NCBI GenBank assembly: GCA_948528155.1 | Contig: CAOSZT010000008.1 | Location: 1 to 33,898, forward strand | Length of the DNA: 33,898 nt | Source: an uncultured Clostridia bacterium | Lineage (GTDB): Bacteria; Bacillota; Clostridia; TANB77; CAG-508 | Direction: 5' to 3' | In this document: one piece after another, positions 5,941-14,201 of the stretch | Layout of the letters: every line of letters starts with the position of its first letter | Position numbering within the stretch: the first letter of the stretch is position 1 | The notes under the pieces: model-generated | The model's database searches: none | Told to the model about the DNA's origin: nothing | The model's input: the letters and a program-made list of their open reading frames with translations, nothing else | Position numbers and translations under genes: made by a program

Positions 5941-7531
5941 ATGCAAAACTTAATAAATAATAGTATGAATAGATATTTTATGTATTTAAGAAAATCAAGA
6001 AAAGATGAAGAAGCTGAAGCTCATGGTGAAGGAGAAACATTAGCAAGGCACGAATGTATTTTAACAGAACTATATAAAAGAATGAATATATCAAGCGACC
6101 AAGTAGACATATTTAAAGAAATAGTATCTGGAGAAACAATTTCTGCAAGACCAGTAATTCAACAGGTCATAGACCTTGTAAATAATGGAATATATGAGGG
6201 TGGATTTGTATATGAAGTAGAACGTTTAGCAAGACGGTGATACTATTGACCAAGGTATTATTGCACAGACTTTTAAATATTCTAATACAAAAATTATTAC
6301 ACCTAATAAAATATATAATCCTAGTAATGAATTTGATGAAGAATATTTTGAATTTGGTTTATTTATGTCTAGAAGAGAATATAAGACAATAAATAGGCGT
6401 TTACAAGCTGGGCGTACTACTTCTGCCAATGAAGGTAAATATCCTGGCAGTAAAGCTCCATTTGGTTATAAACGAATAAAACTTCAAAATCAAAAAGGAT
6501 TCTCTTTAGAAGTAGTCCCTGAACAAGCAAAAATAGTAAGATTGATTTATGATATGTATTGCAAAGGACACACTCCATGTGAAATAGCATCTACTTTAGA
6601 TAAAATGCACATTTCCCCTGTAAATGGTGGAAGTAATGGTCATTGGTCTGAACATTCATTAAGAGACATTTTATCAAATCCTATTTATTTAGGAAAAATA
6701 CGTTGGAAAGATAGAAAAGTTGTAAAAAAAGTAAAAAATGGTCACTTAGTATCTAGTCAACCCAAAAACAAAGATCTTAACGATGTTATATTAGTTGATG
6801 GTCTACATGATGCTATAATAACACAAGAACAATTTAAAAAAGCAGAACAAATAAGGAAAAATAACTGCTTCTCTCCTATTCCTAGTTGCTACAATATAAA
6901 AAACCCATTATCTGGAATTGTTTATTGTTCAAAATGTGGAAGAAACATGAGAAGAGTACTATCAAAAGGTATAGAAATATTAGCTTGTACTAACTCAAAT
7001 TGTAATAATATATCATCTAATTTAGATATTGTAGAAAATAAGCTTTTTTCAACTATATCATCCCTTTTATATACATATGAAAAAGAATATGAAAGCATTG
7101 AATTGCCACAAAACAATAACGAAAATATAATAAAAATTAAACAAGATGAGCTTGATAATATAAAAACAGAAATTGAACAGACTGAAACTCAACTAGATAA
7201 TATTCAAACACTTTTAGAAAAAGGGGTATATGATTTAGATACTTATTCGAATCGTTCTAAAAAAGTATGCGATTTATTAAATAACTTAAAAACAGAATAT
7301 TCAAATACAAACAATTCAATATCAGAATTAATAAATAAAACATCCTCAAAAAACGATTTAATGCCTAAATTAAAGCCTTTTTTAAATGAATACCATAAAT
7401 TAAGCATTGAAGATAAAAACAAGCTATTAAAAACTGTTTTAGTGCGTGTCGAATATTTGAAAGAAGTAAAATGCTATGGAAAACATATAAATAAAGATAA
7501 TTTTGAACTTAAAATCTTTCCCAAATTTTAA
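5941..7531 (+). CDS. Large serine integrase, read through a +1 shift at CGG
   Basis: Catalyses site-specific integration and excision. Codons 1-98 contain the resolvase domain start with the nucleophile in YLRKSRKDEE (Ser19) and end EVERLAR; codon 99 is CGG, followed at once by TGA. Skipping the C gives GGT and continues GDTIDQG, the expected resolvase sequence, for a total of about 529 residues, normal for the family. Later parts: recombinase domain (about 150-270), zinc ribbon CSKCGRNM...CTNSNC, and a long coiled coil. The +1 frame upstream is closed by a TAG 13 bp before the CGG, so the shift point is tightly defined. Unshifted translation yields a 98-99-residue catalytic stub without the DNA-binding half. 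A TTG upstream at 5926 is less likely than the ATG used here. Confidence 0.9.
6235..6238 (+). other. +1 frameshift site CGGT (integrase)
   Basis: In-frame AGA CGG TGA. Dropping C6235 gives AGA GGT GAT (R-G-D) and restores the frame. Confidence 0.85.
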
Positions 7532-7629
7532 GTTCAAAATTTAAACCAGTGTGTGTCTATCAAAGAACCCATTATTGTTTAAAGTTTATTTCTACTTTGT
7601 TTCTATACTATTTCATTATTTTTAGTATT

Positions 7630-7779
7630 TTATGCTTCGTTTAAAATAAATTTCTTTATTTTATTTTTTGCTTCTTCTAAACTATACTTATAAAATAAAC
7701 TTATTTTTAATAATTCTTCTGCTTTTCTTCTGCTAACGCTATTCTCTTTCATAATTTCTTTAATAATCACTTCTCTCAT
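7630..7779 (-). CDS. 49-residue helical protein, unknown
   Basis: Starts MREVIIKEIMKENSVSRRKAEELL and ends KKFILNEA. AGGAGG-like GGGGAGG precedes the ATG by 6 bp. The first half has a helix-turn-helix-like pattern (ENSVSRRKAEELLK), so a small DNA-binding or antitoxin-like protein is possible. It converges on the integrase gene and lies left of the two-promoter non-coding region. Confidence 0.5.
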   Translation of the reverse strand: MREVIIKEIMKENSVSRRKAEELLKISLFYKYSLEEAKNKIKKFILNEA

Positions 7780-7814
7780 ATTATACCTCCCCAATTACCA
7801 TATTTTTACAAATA

Positions 7815-7821
7815 TGTCGAA
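7815..7821 (+). promoter_or_regulatory. Spo0A-box-like TGTCGAA
   Basis: Matches the 0A-box core TGNCGAA and lies 10 bp before the -35 of the promoter at 7831. Confidence 0.45.
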
Positions 7822-7830
7822 ATAAACTGT

Positions 7831-7960
7831 TTGACTTTTTAAACACAACACGGTATAATATATTTGCATATGATATTTTCCATATTACCGTATGCATCTC
7901 ATGGGATAAGATAGTTCATTTCCAAGTGTCACTATCTTATCTCATTTGCTTTTTACATTC
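7831..7960 (+). ncRNA. Candidate small RNA 1 with promoter and terminator
   Basis: TTGACT at 7831-7836, 17-bp spacer, TATAAT at 7854-7859. Downstream are an imperfect hairpin GCATATGATATT...TACCGTATGC and then a perfect 11-bp stem GATAAGATAGT (7905-7915) / ACTATCTTATC (7931-7941), with a T-tract at about 7950. No ORF with a ribosome binding site is present, so the product would be an RNA of about 90 nt. Confidence 0.5.
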
Positions 7961-7994
7961 TATTACATTATCCTACAAAAATCAAGTAGAAATT

Positions 7995-8001
7995 TTCGAC
8001 A
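7995..8001 (-). promoter_or_regulatory. Spo0A-box-like site, extended match
   Basis: Minus strand reads AATTTGTCGAAAA, a full match to the extended 0A box TTTGTCGAAA. Confidence 0.5.
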
Positions 8002-8021
8002 AATTCCCCAAAAGCTCATTT

Positions 8022-8028
8022 TTCGACA
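8022..8028 (-). promoter_or_regulatory. Spo0A-box-like site, extended match
   Basis: Minus strand reads CTTTGTCGAAAAAT, 27 bp from the preceding site and in the same orientation. Confidence 0.5.
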
Positions 8029-8261
8029 AAGTATTTTTTGCTTTTTCTATTTTCTAAATTTATATGTTTATTTATAAAATGACTAATTTTTAGCACTTCT
8101 TTACTGTCAATTCCTTTTTATTCATTGAATCATATAGCATAATTTTTGATTTTTCAATGTCAATGACATAATCAAAAATTTTTGCAATTTATACTTTAAG
8201 AACTGGTTAAATCTTATAAACTATCAAATCAATATAAGAAACTGAAATTTCAATTACATTA

Positions 8262-8375
8262 TGTTGACATTGTTTGTATAATATTATATAATAAGCATGA
8301 ACATACACATAGTATGTCAACAATAGAGGAGATAGTCTGTCTGCAAATTTGACCTATCTCTTCTACTTCTCTTTA
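8262..8375 (+). ncRNA. Candidate small RNA 2 with consensus promoter
   Basis: TTGACA at 8264-8269, 17-bp spacer, TATAAT at 8287-8292: a perfect vegetative promoter. A 9-bp inverted repeat TGTTGACAT (8262-8270) / ATGTCAACA (8314-8322) overlaps the -35 and could be an operator or an RNA fold. A stem AGAGGAGATAG (8325-8335) / CTATCTCTTCT (8354-8364) follows. It shares the GATAGT-loop-CTATCT core and layout with RNA 1. No coding potential is seen. Confidence 0.5.
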
Positions 8376-8668
8376 CTTATAAAATTATGTCTTTAGTGTA
8401 TCATATATATATACTAAAATTCAATATGTTTCGACATTTTTTTGAATTTTTTTCCACTCTACTCACAAAAATGTAACAGTATATCTTCCGTTCTACTCTA
8501 TAACCCAGAAAACAGGAAAATATATATTTTATATTTTGTTTTTTATTTTATCAAACTTACTAAGAGTGTTTTTATTAGCTAAAACTTATTATTTTTTTCA
8601 AAAAACAATTAAAAAATAAAACTCATTAGTAAACTATATATGTATATTATTTTTATGGAGGTTTTTAT
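8376..8668. other. Gene-free, very AT-rich leader
   Basis: No gene seen. It contains one TTCGACA (0A-box-like, 8430-8436), AT-rich DNA, and the ribosome binding site of the zinc-ribbon gene at its end. Confidence 0.4.
8430..8436 (-). promoter_or_regulatory. Spo0A-box-like site
   Basis: Minus strand reads AATGTCGAAAC, upstream of the plus-strand zinc-ribbon gene. Confidence 0.4.
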
Positions 8669-8812
8669 ATGAAAAAGATTGATCAAAAAGAATGTAAACA
8701 TCATTATGAAAAAGAATACATAAATGGAGCACAAACAGGAGATTATGTATGTATTTATTGTGGAGATGCTATTTTGGGAAAACCAAGTAAGCAAAAAAAG
8801 GCAGAGAATTAA
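8669..8812 (+). CDS. 47-residue zinc-ribbon-like protein (accessory)
   Basis: CKHHYEKEY and then CIYCG about 19 residues later give four or five potential zinc ligands in a tiny protein. TGGAGG precedes the ATG by 8 bp, so the start is firm. It is transcribed against the late operon, next to the endolysin, with its own terminator, which is the usual setting of a lysogeny-expressed accessory gene. Function unknown. Confidence 0.65.
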   Translation: MKKIDQKECKHHYEKEYINGAQTGDYVCIYCGDAILGKPSKQKKAEN

Positions 8813-8824
8813 CTCTGCCTTTTG
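8795..8824. terminator. Bidirectional terminator between accessory gene and late operon
   Basis: Stem AAAAGGCAGAG / CTCTGCCTTTT with a 6-nt loop holding the stop codon of the zinc-ribbon gene. It also ends the late operon from the other strand. Confidence 0.85.
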
Positions 8825-8826
8825 CA

Positions 8827-9438
8827 TTATACAATATCTATATGTACTGCATTTCCCATATTTGAATTATTTGTATATGTATATCTTGCTATACCATTTG
8901 CAACATATTCTTTACATTTTGCTAATACTTTGTCTTTACTTACATTTCTTACTATTATATCTGTTCCTTTTCCTAAAACATGTCTTGATCCTTGAACTCC
9001 ACCAACTTTAGCATTATGATTTTTACATCTGCAACCACTAGATATTATAATAGGTTGCCCAAAATATTCTCTTATTTCATCTAATATTTTAACAAGTTTT
9101 AGGTCTATATTATTTAATTTGCAACCGCATTTACAAGTAAATTCGCTTTGTTTAAAGTGTTTTATATTATCCCAGCTTAATTGATTATCTTTTGCTTTCA
9201 TTGTTATTTCTCCTGCTACTCCATCTTGTTTTACCCCTAGTCTAGCTTGTTCTGCTTTTATTACTTTTACTAACTTAGCATTTGTTTTAGCTCCAAAAAT
9301 ACCATCTACTATTAAATCGTAATTTTTCTGAAAGTCTTTATATGCTTGTTTTGTTCCGTTTCCTTCTATTCCATCTATATTTTTTGTATAGAATCCTAAA
9401 AATTTTAAATTCATTTGTCTTTGTTTTATATTTAACAT
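8827..9438 (-). CDS. Endolysin: peptidoglycan-binding plus M15 peptidase
   Basis: 203 residues from the ATG after AAGGGGG; in-frame codons up to 9480 are open but lack a site. Residues about 5-60 match a peptidoglycan-binding repeat (LKFLGFY...GTKQAYKDFQ, VDGIFGAKT). The C-terminal domain is a D-Ala-D-Ala/VanY-type M15 peptidase: SRHVLGKGTDI and NAVHIDI supply the His, Asp and His zinc ligands. It cuts peptide cross-links at lysis. It is last in the late operon and overlaps the coupled holin-like gene region, as expected for a lysis cassette. Confidence 0.88.
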   Translation of the reverse strand: MLNIKQRQMNLKFLGFYTKNIDGIEGNGTKQAYKDFQKNYDLIVDGIFGAKTNAKLVKVIKAEQARLGVKQDGVAGEITMKAKDNQLSWDNIKHFKQSEFTCKCGCKLNNIDLKLVKILDEIREYFGQPIIISSGCRCKNHNAKVGGVQGSRHVLGKGTDIIVRNVSKDKVLAKCKEYVANGIARYTYTNNSNMGNAVHIDIV

Positions 9439-9439
9439 A

Positions 9440-9748
9440 TCATTTATCCCCCTTATTTGATTTATTAAATTTGCCATCATCTAAAATATCTTTTGCAATT
9501 TCTCTTGTATTGTTGTAAATCCTTTGCACTATTTCTTTAAATAATTCATCATTTACAAATAGTTTAAAAATAGCAGGTATATATGTATATAAATTATCAC
9601 ATACATATTCTAACTTATCTTCTGTTATATACTTCTCTGCTTCTAGGAATAATGCATTTGCTTTATTTCTTAATAATTCTATCTTAATTATTACTAATAA
9701 AAAAATAAGCACTGATAATACAATGCCCCCAATTATTAAATATTCCAT
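9440..9748 (-). CDS. Holin-like membrane protein
   Basis: 102 residues: an N-terminal membrane segment (about 3-24, IIGGIVLSVLIFLLVIIKIE) followed by a charged cytoplasmic tail. This one-span layout with a long helical tail resembles the LL-H class of phage holins. It stops 2 bp before the endolysin ATG, and its last codons provide the endolysin ribosome binding site. It probably forms the pore that releases or activates the endolysin. Confidence 0.65.
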   Translation of the reverse strand: MEYLIIGGIVLSVLIFLLVIIKIELLRNKANALFLEAEKYITEDKLEYVCDNLYTYIPAIFKLFVNDELFKEIVQRIYNNTREIAKDILDDGKFNKSNKGDK

Positions 9749-9760
9749 TAATATTTCCTC

Positions 9761-10114
9761 CTATTTCATTAATTTTTCCCACTTATCATGAATAAAAGAA
9801 TTTCCTCCTAATTCACAATAGTGGTCGTATATTTCGTATGCTCTTTTTGTTTGTATGTCATTCTTTTCAATACCTGCTTCTTTATCTGCTAAATAATCTA
9901 CTAAATAACTTCTACATTGATGTATATCTAATTTATCTATTCGTTCTTCTATTATGTCTAGTTTGTTGTTTATTGGTTTTAATGCACTTTGAAACTTATT
10001 ATCTATTACATTATCAACTGGTCTTTTTACTTTATTAATAAATGTTGCTATTACTAATATAGAATTTAAAATAGTTGTTGCTGATGTTATACCTAAAATC
10101 ATATTCTCCATCAT
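9761..10114 (-). CDS. Membrane-anchored lysis-region protein
   Basis: 117 residues from the ATG after AGGTGG; an earlier GTG is possible. A membrane segment near the N-terminus (ILGITSATTILNSILVIATFI) is followed by a helical stretch with KLDIIEERIDKLD, typical of haemolysin XhlA-like or holin-accessory proteins next to the lysis genes. The conserved C-terminal part has YLADKEAG and YDHYCELGGNSFIHDKWEKL, seen in many clostridial phage proteins at this position. Exact role unproven. Confidence 0.55.
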   Translation of the reverse strand: MMENMILGITSATTILNSILVIATFINKVKRPVDNVIDNKFQSALKPINNKLDIIEERIDKLDIHQCRSYLVDYLADKEAGIEKNDIQTKRAYEIYDHYCELGGNSFIHDKWEKLMK

Positions 10115-10123
10115 ATCCACCAC

Positions 10124-10705
10124 CTAATCTGTTGTTTTTGTATACTCTAATATAATTAAAATGTTACCATCACTTTTTACACATCCTAGTCTTGTTTCAA
10201 TTATATTTTGCCTATAAAAAATAGCAAAATAATCATTTGATGAGCTAAAATATGGTGGTCTTTTATAGATTAAATTTGCATCTACATAATTGTAAAAACT
10301 TTTTAGTGATGTTAAAGTATCTATTGATAATGAAGTCACATTAGTACTTATAGATACATTTAATACCTCTAACTTAAACACTTTTCTATATAGAGGTTTT
10401 CCATCTATCCAAGTGCCTATTTTCTGCTCTTCCATTGAATAATTACTTATATTTCTCTGTTTTTCTTCTATCTTATCTAAATTCTCATTTATTTCAGTTA
10501 CAACTTCATTGTATGTATTATTCATATCTTCTACTAGTTCGTGTTGTGCTAAATTTAAACAATAAGCGGTAAGCGGGGTATCGCTTTCTTCTATAATGTT
10601 GTCTGGATCATCTTGTATCTCCATATTGAGTATTTCGTTTGTGTCTAAATTTTTAAATACTCTTTTTCTTACATTTACATACTCTCTATCTTTCCAATTA
10701 AACAT
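10124..10705 (-). CDS. Tail-module protein, unknown
   Basis: 193 residues from an ATG 9 bp after GGAGG and overlapping the previous stop; codons up to 10765 are open but basic and without a site. It starts MFNWKDREYVNVRKRVFK, then an acidic segment and a mixed-strand C-terminal domain. It lies between the tail-fibre region and the lysis cassette, so it may be a baseplate or receptor-binding accessory protein. No domain recognised. Confidence 0.5.
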   Translation of the reverse strand: MFNWKDREYVNVRKRVFKNLDTNEILNMEIQDDPDNIIEESDTPLTAYCLNLAQHELVEDMNNTYNEVVTEINENLDKIEEKQRNISNYSMEEQKIGTWIDGKPLYRKVFKLEVLNVSISTNVTSLSIDTLTSLKSFYNYVDANLIYKRPPYFSSSNDYFAIFYRQNIIETRLGCVKSDGNILIILEYTKTTD

Positions 10706-10907
10706 CTTTAGCCTCCTTCTTAGTTTTTGTCTTTTCCTTTTCTTTATTAGCACATACTTGTTCATATTGTTGTTGCTCTAACACACTTACTTGTTCAAAC
10801 ACTTCCTTTAAAGCTGGCTTTATCATGCACGCAGGTAACTTGCTTTCATTTATTATTTTTACTAAATTTTCTTTAAATTCTCTTTCTTTTATGATGATTT
10901 CTTCCAT
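10698..10907 (-). CDS. Small tail-module protein, unknown
   Basis: 69 residues: MEEIIIKEREFKENLV, helical centre with KLPACMIKPALKEVFEQV, and a lysine-rich end. Starts right at the stop of the previous gene and overlaps the next by 8 bp, so it is translated as part of the late operon. Small proteins of this pattern accompany clostridial phage tail genes; function unknown. Confidence 0.55.
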   Translation of the reverse strand: MEEIIIKEREFKENLVKIINESKLPACMIKPALKEVFEQVSVLEQQQYEQVCANKEKEKTKTKKEAKDV

Positions 10908-11261
10908 TTATCTATCCTCCAATATATCTCTACTTTTCTTGTATTTATCTAGTGTTTTCAAATATTCATAAGCATTCTCTATTGTCATATTCACATCGTA
11001 GTTTGTACTTATATATTCTGCCTCTATTAGCACATTAATTCCTTTTTCAAGTTCTTCTTTTTCTTCTTTAGTTAGTCCTTCACCATTTGCATTTCTTTTT
11101 TGCAATTCTTGATAACGTTTTTCTTTTTCTCTTTCCGTTTCATTTATATATGAATTAACTTCTAGTACATTTGATATATTGGTTATTTTACTTAATGTTA
11201 CTATTCTATGATAATTTAATATTATTTCATTATCTTGTTTTATTTCTTTTTGTAATCCCAT
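10908..11261 (-). CDS. Tail-module helical protein, unknown
   Basis: 117 residues with a central coiled-coil/charged segment (NETEREKEKRYQELQKR; LTKEEKEELEKG) and a C-terminal helix. It directly follows the large tail protein gene and abuts the next gene. It could be a chaperone or baseplate accessory protein; there is no motif to decide. Confidence 0.5.
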   Translation of the reverse strand: MGLQKEIKQDNEIILNYHRIVTLSKITNISNVLEVNSYINETEREKEKRYQELQKRNANGEGLTKEEKEELEKGINVLIEAEYISTNYDVNMTIENAYEYLKTLDKYKKSRDILEDR

Positions 11262-11274
11262 TTTAATTCACTCC

Positions 11275-12843
11275 TTATTTGTAACCAACCACTTTATATA
11301 TGTAAATGTCATTTTTATTTTCAATACTATTATTCCATGAATTATGAACCCCATATGTATTGGTTGTAATTCCACTAGCATTTATCTTTACTGTTTTAGT
11401 TCTTGCAAATTTTGTTTGTGCATTAGTAAATACTTGTACATTTGAAAGTACTACCTCTTTTCCCTGAGCTGAATATACTTTTACAAAACTGACAACACTA
11501 TTACAGTCTTTATAAAATATTTCTATGTATTTATAATTTGATACATTTTCACTTAATGTTACTGTTCCTGTTGTTCCACTATCATTATCATATAAATTTT
11601 TAGGTTTGGCTTGTACTTCTCCTTCTCCACTAAATATTTCTCCATCTGCACGAATTGATGCATCTTTTCCACTTATTAGTATTTGTTTATTTACTACACT
11701 ATTATTTATTGCACAACACACAATATTCTGTACTCCTAATAAATACGTATTTATTCCTCCAACCCCTATACTAACTGCTAAATCATTTCCATTTTTAACA
11801 GATATAAAATTTTTAGGATTTGCTGTATCAATTTTAAATATACCAGTGGTTTTATTATTGTTTGTTATTTTTCCTTCGTATATCTTAAACATATCATCTG
11901 CATCCATTATATCAATTTCACCATCTTTATTTACATCATATAAATTACGCAAATTTGATGAAAGTGATATATCGTAAAAATACACCAAAGATGCAATATT
12001 AGCATCATATGGGTTATAATCATAAATCCCATTCACATTACTTGTAAATGTTGTTGCACCTAGCGTAAACCCTCCTATTGTTCCGCTTGTAGCTGTAATA
12101 TTTCCATTTGCACTTAGTTTAAAATACGTACTATCTATTATTAATCTATTTGACTTTAAATTAATTATATCAGCACTTGCATTTAATTCGCTTACTAAAT
12201 CTTTTTTATTGATCTTTAATTCTATTGAAGCGGTTAATGTTTTAGATGTACTTTCTAGCGATGTTTTAGTAGCATATGTTGCACTAACACTCTGTGTTAT
12301 ACTGTCAGTCTTTTGTGTTATCGCACTATTCATTTGTGTTGTTGTACTGTAATCTTTTAATGTATTATTTACTTTTAGTTCAATACTATCTGCTTTCATT
12401 TCTATTGCTGACTGCATTTCTTGTGTTGTACTATATCCTTCTAACTTTTTATTTACAGATAATTCAATACTTTCTGCTGTTTGTTCTATTGCAGAGTTCA
12501 TTTCTAGTTTAGTAACATACATATCTGTAAAATCACTTTTTACTATATATTCAGTACATATTTGATTATTGTATTCTTCTTTGATATATATATAATTATC
12601 ACCCTCAAATAGTTTTATTTTAAGCTCACCATGCTCTTCTATAACTTCTTCATCTAATATATATGTTATATGTGTTTTAGTAAGTCCTATTCGTCTATAT
12701 ACCTTTGCTATACCTTTTTCTATTTTAAAATCATCGTGTACATCGTCTTTTTTTCGTAACTCTTCTATGTCTATTTCATATTCTCGCCTTTCGCTTGACG
12801 GATTTGTACGAGGTTGTTTATCTACTACTATAATGTATTTTAT
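11275..12843 (-). CDS. Minor tail/fibre protein with EF-hand-like loop, AUA start
   Basis: About 522 residues. The first ATG (12522) has no ribosome binding site, but the frame stays open to an ATA placed 8 bp after a perfect AGGAGG and directly behind the previous stop; N-terminal residues KYIIVVDKQPRTNPSSERR match the start of clostridial tail proteins. Order: N-terminal domain, repeated coiled-coil units (MNSAIEQTAESIEL, MQSAIEMKADSIEL, MNSAITQKTDSIT), a beta region, a Ca-binding loop DVNKDGEID like EF-hand/dockerin, and a C-terminal strand-rich domain. It likely forms the tail tip or side fibre. The AUA start may be genuine or a mutated ATG. Confidence 0.75.
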   Translation of the reverse strand: MKYIIVVDKQPRTNPSSERREYEIDIEELRKKDDVHDDFKIEKGIAKVYRRIGLTKTHITYILDEEVIEEHGELKIKLFEGDNYIYIKEEYNNQICTEYIVKSDFTDMYVTKLEMNSAIEQTAESIELSVNKKLEGYSTTQEMQSAIEMKADSIELKVNNTLKDYSTTTQMNSAITQKTDSITQSVSATYATKTSLESTSKTLTASIELKINKKDLVSELNASADIINLKSNRLIIDSTYFKLSANGNITATSGTIGGFTLGATTFTSNVNGIYDYNPYDANIASLVYFYDISLSSNLRNLYDVNKDGEIDIMDADDMFKIYEGKITNNNKTTGIFKIDTANPKNFISVKNGNDLAVSIGVGGINTYLLGVQNIVCCAINNSVVNKQILISGKDASIRADGEIFSGEGEVQAKPKNLYDNDSGTTGTVTLSENVSNYKYIEIFYKDCNSVVSFVKVYSAQGKEVVLSNVQVFTNAQTKFARTKTVKINASGITTNTYGVHNSWNNSIENKNDIYIYKVVGYK

Positions 12844-14201
12844 TTAAACCACCTCCTCATTAGGAAATATGTTTCCGTGAAAACAGTGCTTCTTGTGGAA
12901 ACAAGTAATTATTATATTCTTTTGTTCCGCAGATATTAAGTCGCATTAGATCCATATCTTGACAGTCTGTTAGTTTAACTTGTCCTATGCCGACACTGTT
13001 TTCTTTTATAATCTATTGTGTTTGATACAGACTGCTTGATACTGTCTATGTCTAATTGATGTTGTACTAGTTTTTCTTCGTGTTCTGTTATTTGATTTGC
13101 GTGTTGTTTTATTACTTGATTTTGTTTGTCAACTATAATGTAAGTTTGATTTATTCTTTTATCAGTTTCATCTGCATATTTATAATCTGTTTCAGTTTCA
13201 TTTGGTTTATCTGTATAAATATCTTCTGTTAAACCATCTTCAAATGTTACTTCATCATTTAGTAGTATTGTTGGATATATTTCTCCACCTAATATAAAAT
13301 TAAATTTATCGCATGCTTCTAAAAACAATATCCCTTTTGTTTTTACGTCAAAAATATAAAATTCAAATGTTTTTAAATAATCAAACATCTCATCTATGTA
13401 CATATCTCTATCGTTTGTACTTAAAAGTTGATTATCTGCTATTCTATATTCGTGTAATCCGTTTGTAGCAATACTTATATCATCTTTTCTATATATATTG
13501 TCGCTTTCTTCTGCTCTACTAAATACAAGTGAATTAATAAAATACTTTTCCCCAATTGTAATGCTATCCTCATCTAAATAACTTTCATCTATATTTTCAT
13601 TTGTTTGTGTAAAATACCTCATACAAAATTCATCATCTATAAATAACAAAAAACTACAAGATAATGTAGCGATTTCATCTAATGCATCTCTAAAAGTATA
13701 TTTAATACCTCTATGTAAATTTGGATTTACTAATTTATTAGAATTTATAAAATTATCTGGAATATTTTTTGTATTCCAACCTAATCTTTGACATATTGCT
13801 ATTAAATATGTTCTTAACTTTATTTTCTCTGTTAATTCCAAATCATAATCAATCATAGCTTCTACCATTTTATCGTATGCCTTAATTATATATGACGATG
13901 TATCTTCTTGCCTGTTGCTTTGCTCTGTTACTGTATATGTATTGTAATTTATATATTCATAAACTGGCTCGTTTACTTTTACACCAACACTTATATTAAT
14001 TTTTGATTTTCTTGATATATCTTTTTTAGAATCAATTTCTAAAGTATGCATCACAGTTTTAAATAAACTTGTATGAAATGCTGGTTTTATATAGTTAAAT
14101 TCATCTGTACCTATAGAATTATTGTTTATTTTTACTTTGTAATCAAGTTGTCTACCATAAGTTCTTATATTATCTTTAAAACTATTTGTTACATTTTTCA
14201 T
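12844..14201 (-). CDS. Tail endopeptidase-like protein, two +1 shifts at CGG
   Basis: Late tail protein following the distal-tail gene, in the place of prophage tail endopeptidases/tail-associated lysins. Frame 0 gives 403 residues ending IDYKRKQC, then CGG. Skipping its C continues GIGQVKLTDC...LNICGTKEYNNYLFPQEALFS for 38 codons to a second in-frame CGG; skipping again gives GNIFPNEEVV and a stop immediately before the next gene. The joined C-terminus (KR-x-GxxQVxLxD ... GxKxYNNYLxPxxxLF) is the usual end of this family. Total about 451 residues. Without the shifts it stops 5 codons after each CGG and loses coupling to the next gene. Confidence 0.8.
12875..12877 (-). other. +1 frameshift site CGGA (tail protein, second)
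   Basis: In the frame entered after the first shift, TCA CGG AAA; skipping C gives TCA GGA AAC (S-G-N). Confidence 0.8.
12990..12992 (-). other. +1 frameshift site CGGC (tail protein, first)
   Basis: TGT CGG CAT in frame 0; skipping C gives TGT GGC ATA (C-G-I). Confidence 0.8.

Larger units (their letters stand above)
7961..8261. other. Gene-free spacer between two RNA units
   Basis: No credible gene. It holds two perfect extended 0A-box-like sites (7995-8001 and 8022-8028, minus-strand sense TTTGTCGAAAA) and an 11-bp inverted repeat AATTTTTGATT / AATCAAAAATT near 8141-8181. An 11-codon minus-strand ORF near 8120 has no ribosome binding site. Confidence 0.5.

Noticed and set aside
5926..7531. 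Reading the six broken genes as decayed pseudogenes
   Set aside because: All breaks are the same single base C, in codon phase, before Gly, in genes with otherwise intact conserved motifs. Random decay would give mixed indels, stops and substitutions.
7840..8400. CRISPR array or type III toxin-antitoxin repeats
   Set aside because: Only two units, different sequence, no regular spacing, and no ToxN-like gene nearby.
8600..8830. Long minus-strand hydrophobic ORF opposite the zinc-ribbon gene
   Set aside because: It is a shadow of the plus-strand gene and terminator and has no ribosome binding site.
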